Shown here in pieces: positions 53,086-53,558 of a DNA stretch of 53,558 bases. The notes below the pieces were generated by a model. The model made no database searches. It worked only from the letters and a program-made list of their open reading frames with translations, and was not told where the DNA came from. Numbering within the stretch: the stretch's first letter is position 1; every line of letters starts with the position of its first letter. The position numbers and the translations under genes are program-made. This stretch comes from Fidelibacterota bacterium UBA2986 (GTDB taxonomy: Bacteria > Fidelibacterota > Marinisomatia > Marinisomatales > AB-629-J13): the NCBI GenBank assembly GCA_002346675.1, contig DEAI01000016.1:1-53558 (forward strand). Reading direction: 5' to 3'.

Positions 53086-53558
53086 TGAGCACAGCTTCCC
53101 CAAGACACGATAAACAACCAGCTCAACTTGTTGAGCTTGAAATAAATTATTTAAGACAGACAATCAATGTTTTACGTGATGAGCTTGAGAAATCTAAAAT
53201 ATCTGAAGAAGAGAAAATACAATCGGTTAAAAAATCATTTAACAACGAACTCTTTCAGCTTAGAGATACAGTAAACGATTTAAGAGACACACTAGAGCAG
53301 TCTAAGATAGGCGAAGCAGAGCGTATCCAGCAGGCAGTGAGCAAGGCCAACGATGAGAACCGACAGCTGAAGAATACGGTTAATGCTTTGCGTGATGAGA
53401 TGGAGCGCACAAAGGTAGCCAAGGATGAGGAAGTTCAGAGGGCAGTATCGTCAGCCAATGATGAGATCAAGCAGCTAAAGGAGACAGTCAACTCACTGCG
53501 GGACAATCTGGAGCGTTCCCGAATAGGAGAGGATGAGCGTATCCAGCAGGCAGTGAGC
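53085..53558 (+). CDS. Coiled-coil protein with 36-residue repeats, 3' end cut by window edge
   Basis: Open frame from the ATG at 53085 to the right edge (158 codons, no stop). After a 22-residue leader it consists of 36-residue repeats of the form L[RK]xTVNxLRDxxExxKxxxxExIQxAV: three full and one partial copy (see the repeat entry). Strong heptad-like spacing and charged residues predict a long alpha-helical coiled coil. No signal peptide or membrane helix appears in the visible part. It overlaps the stop of the upstream unknown gene. Likely a long fibrous protein; family and length unknown. Confidence 0.8.
   Translation, partial: MSTASPRHDKQPAQLVELEINYLRQTINVLRDELEKSKISEEEKIQSVKKSFNNELFQLRDTVNDLRDTLEQSKIGEAERIQQAVSKANDENRQLKNTVNALRDEMERTKVAKDEEVQRAVSSANDEIKQLKETVNSLRDNLERSRIGEDERIQQAVS
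53151..53558 (+). repeat. 108-bp tandem repeat array (36-residue coiled-coil repeats)
   Basis: Units 53151-53258, 53259-53366, 53367-53474 and partial 53475-53558. An identical 24-nt segment occurs at 53319-53342 and 53535-53558, exactly two units apart. Hand-counted GC rises from about 34% (53085-53300) to about 52% (53301-53558). The array continues past the window. Confidence 0.88.

Noticed and set aside
1..53558. CRISPR arrays, insertion sequences, prophage, rRNA genes
   Set aside because: No regularly spaced short repeats, transposase or integrase motifs, phage structural genes or rRNA were found on either strand.

Overview
The window (about 53.6 kb, AT-rich) looks like chromosome from a marine, Gram-negative (diderm) heterotroph. 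Genes for an LptD-type outer-membrane protein, a TonB-dependent receptor with a DUF4249 lipoprotein, several beta-barrel proteins and a C-terminal secretion tail of the NPFNPxTxIxF type all point to an outer membrane. My best guess is Candidatus Marinimicrobia (SAR406) or a close relative in the wider Bacteroidetes/FCB group; this is inference from protein character, not from a marker gene. I see no phage, IS element, CRISPR or rRNA. One tRNA (Thr, CGT) is present.

Layout. 1-7968: a carbohydrate block. A secreted GH16 beta-glucanase, cut by the left edge, lies divergent to a six-gene operon (DoxX, Tat-type Gfo/Idh/MocA oxidoreductase, MFS transporter, second Gfo/Idh/MocA, DUF1080 hydrolase, Tat-type TIM-barrel isomerase) that fits oxidative keto-sugar breakdown of glycosides. 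A strong bidirectional hairpin terminator closes it. 8085-15045: small outer-membrane protein, RtcB RNA ligase, an orphan gene, the DUF4249/TonB receptor pair and an exported MsrB. 15145-21159: a sulfur-themed stretch with two tandem Cys/Met-metabolism PLP enzymes, a secreted arylsulfotransferase-like protein and, divergently, a membrane-anchored sulfotransferase. The sulfotransferase leads an apparent operon with a periplasmic START-domain protein, a beta-barrel protein, a PfkB kinase and a TPR lipoprotein (20068-25272).

25284-43800 is mostly housekeeping: DUF58/MoxR, RlmN, purine nucleoside phosphorylase, M20 amidohydrolase, gamma-glutamyltransferase, Bax-inhibitor-like protein, GlyRS, a CcmH-like protein, TopA, HisS, a zinc-ribbon protein, LptD and RarA. 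43913-47655 holds a NatAB-like ABC exporter followed by a second arylsulfotransferase-like gene that lacks the sorting tail and ends 61 bp before tRNA-Thr. 47808-52253 holds small membrane proteins, a 2,4-dienoyl-CoA-reductase-like SDR, a ROK kinase, a CoA-pyrophosphatase-type Nudix enzyme and a HAD phosphatase.

52254-53558 is the least ordinary part. A spacer of about 90% AT is followed by two translationally coupled genes of unknown function. The second opens a 36-residue (108-bp) coiled-coil repeat array that runs off the right edge, and its GC content rises from about 34% to about 52% inside one reading frame. Two genes are cut by the window edges and are easily missed: the GH16 enzyme (1-1539, minus) and the coiled-coil repeat protein (53085-53558, plus).
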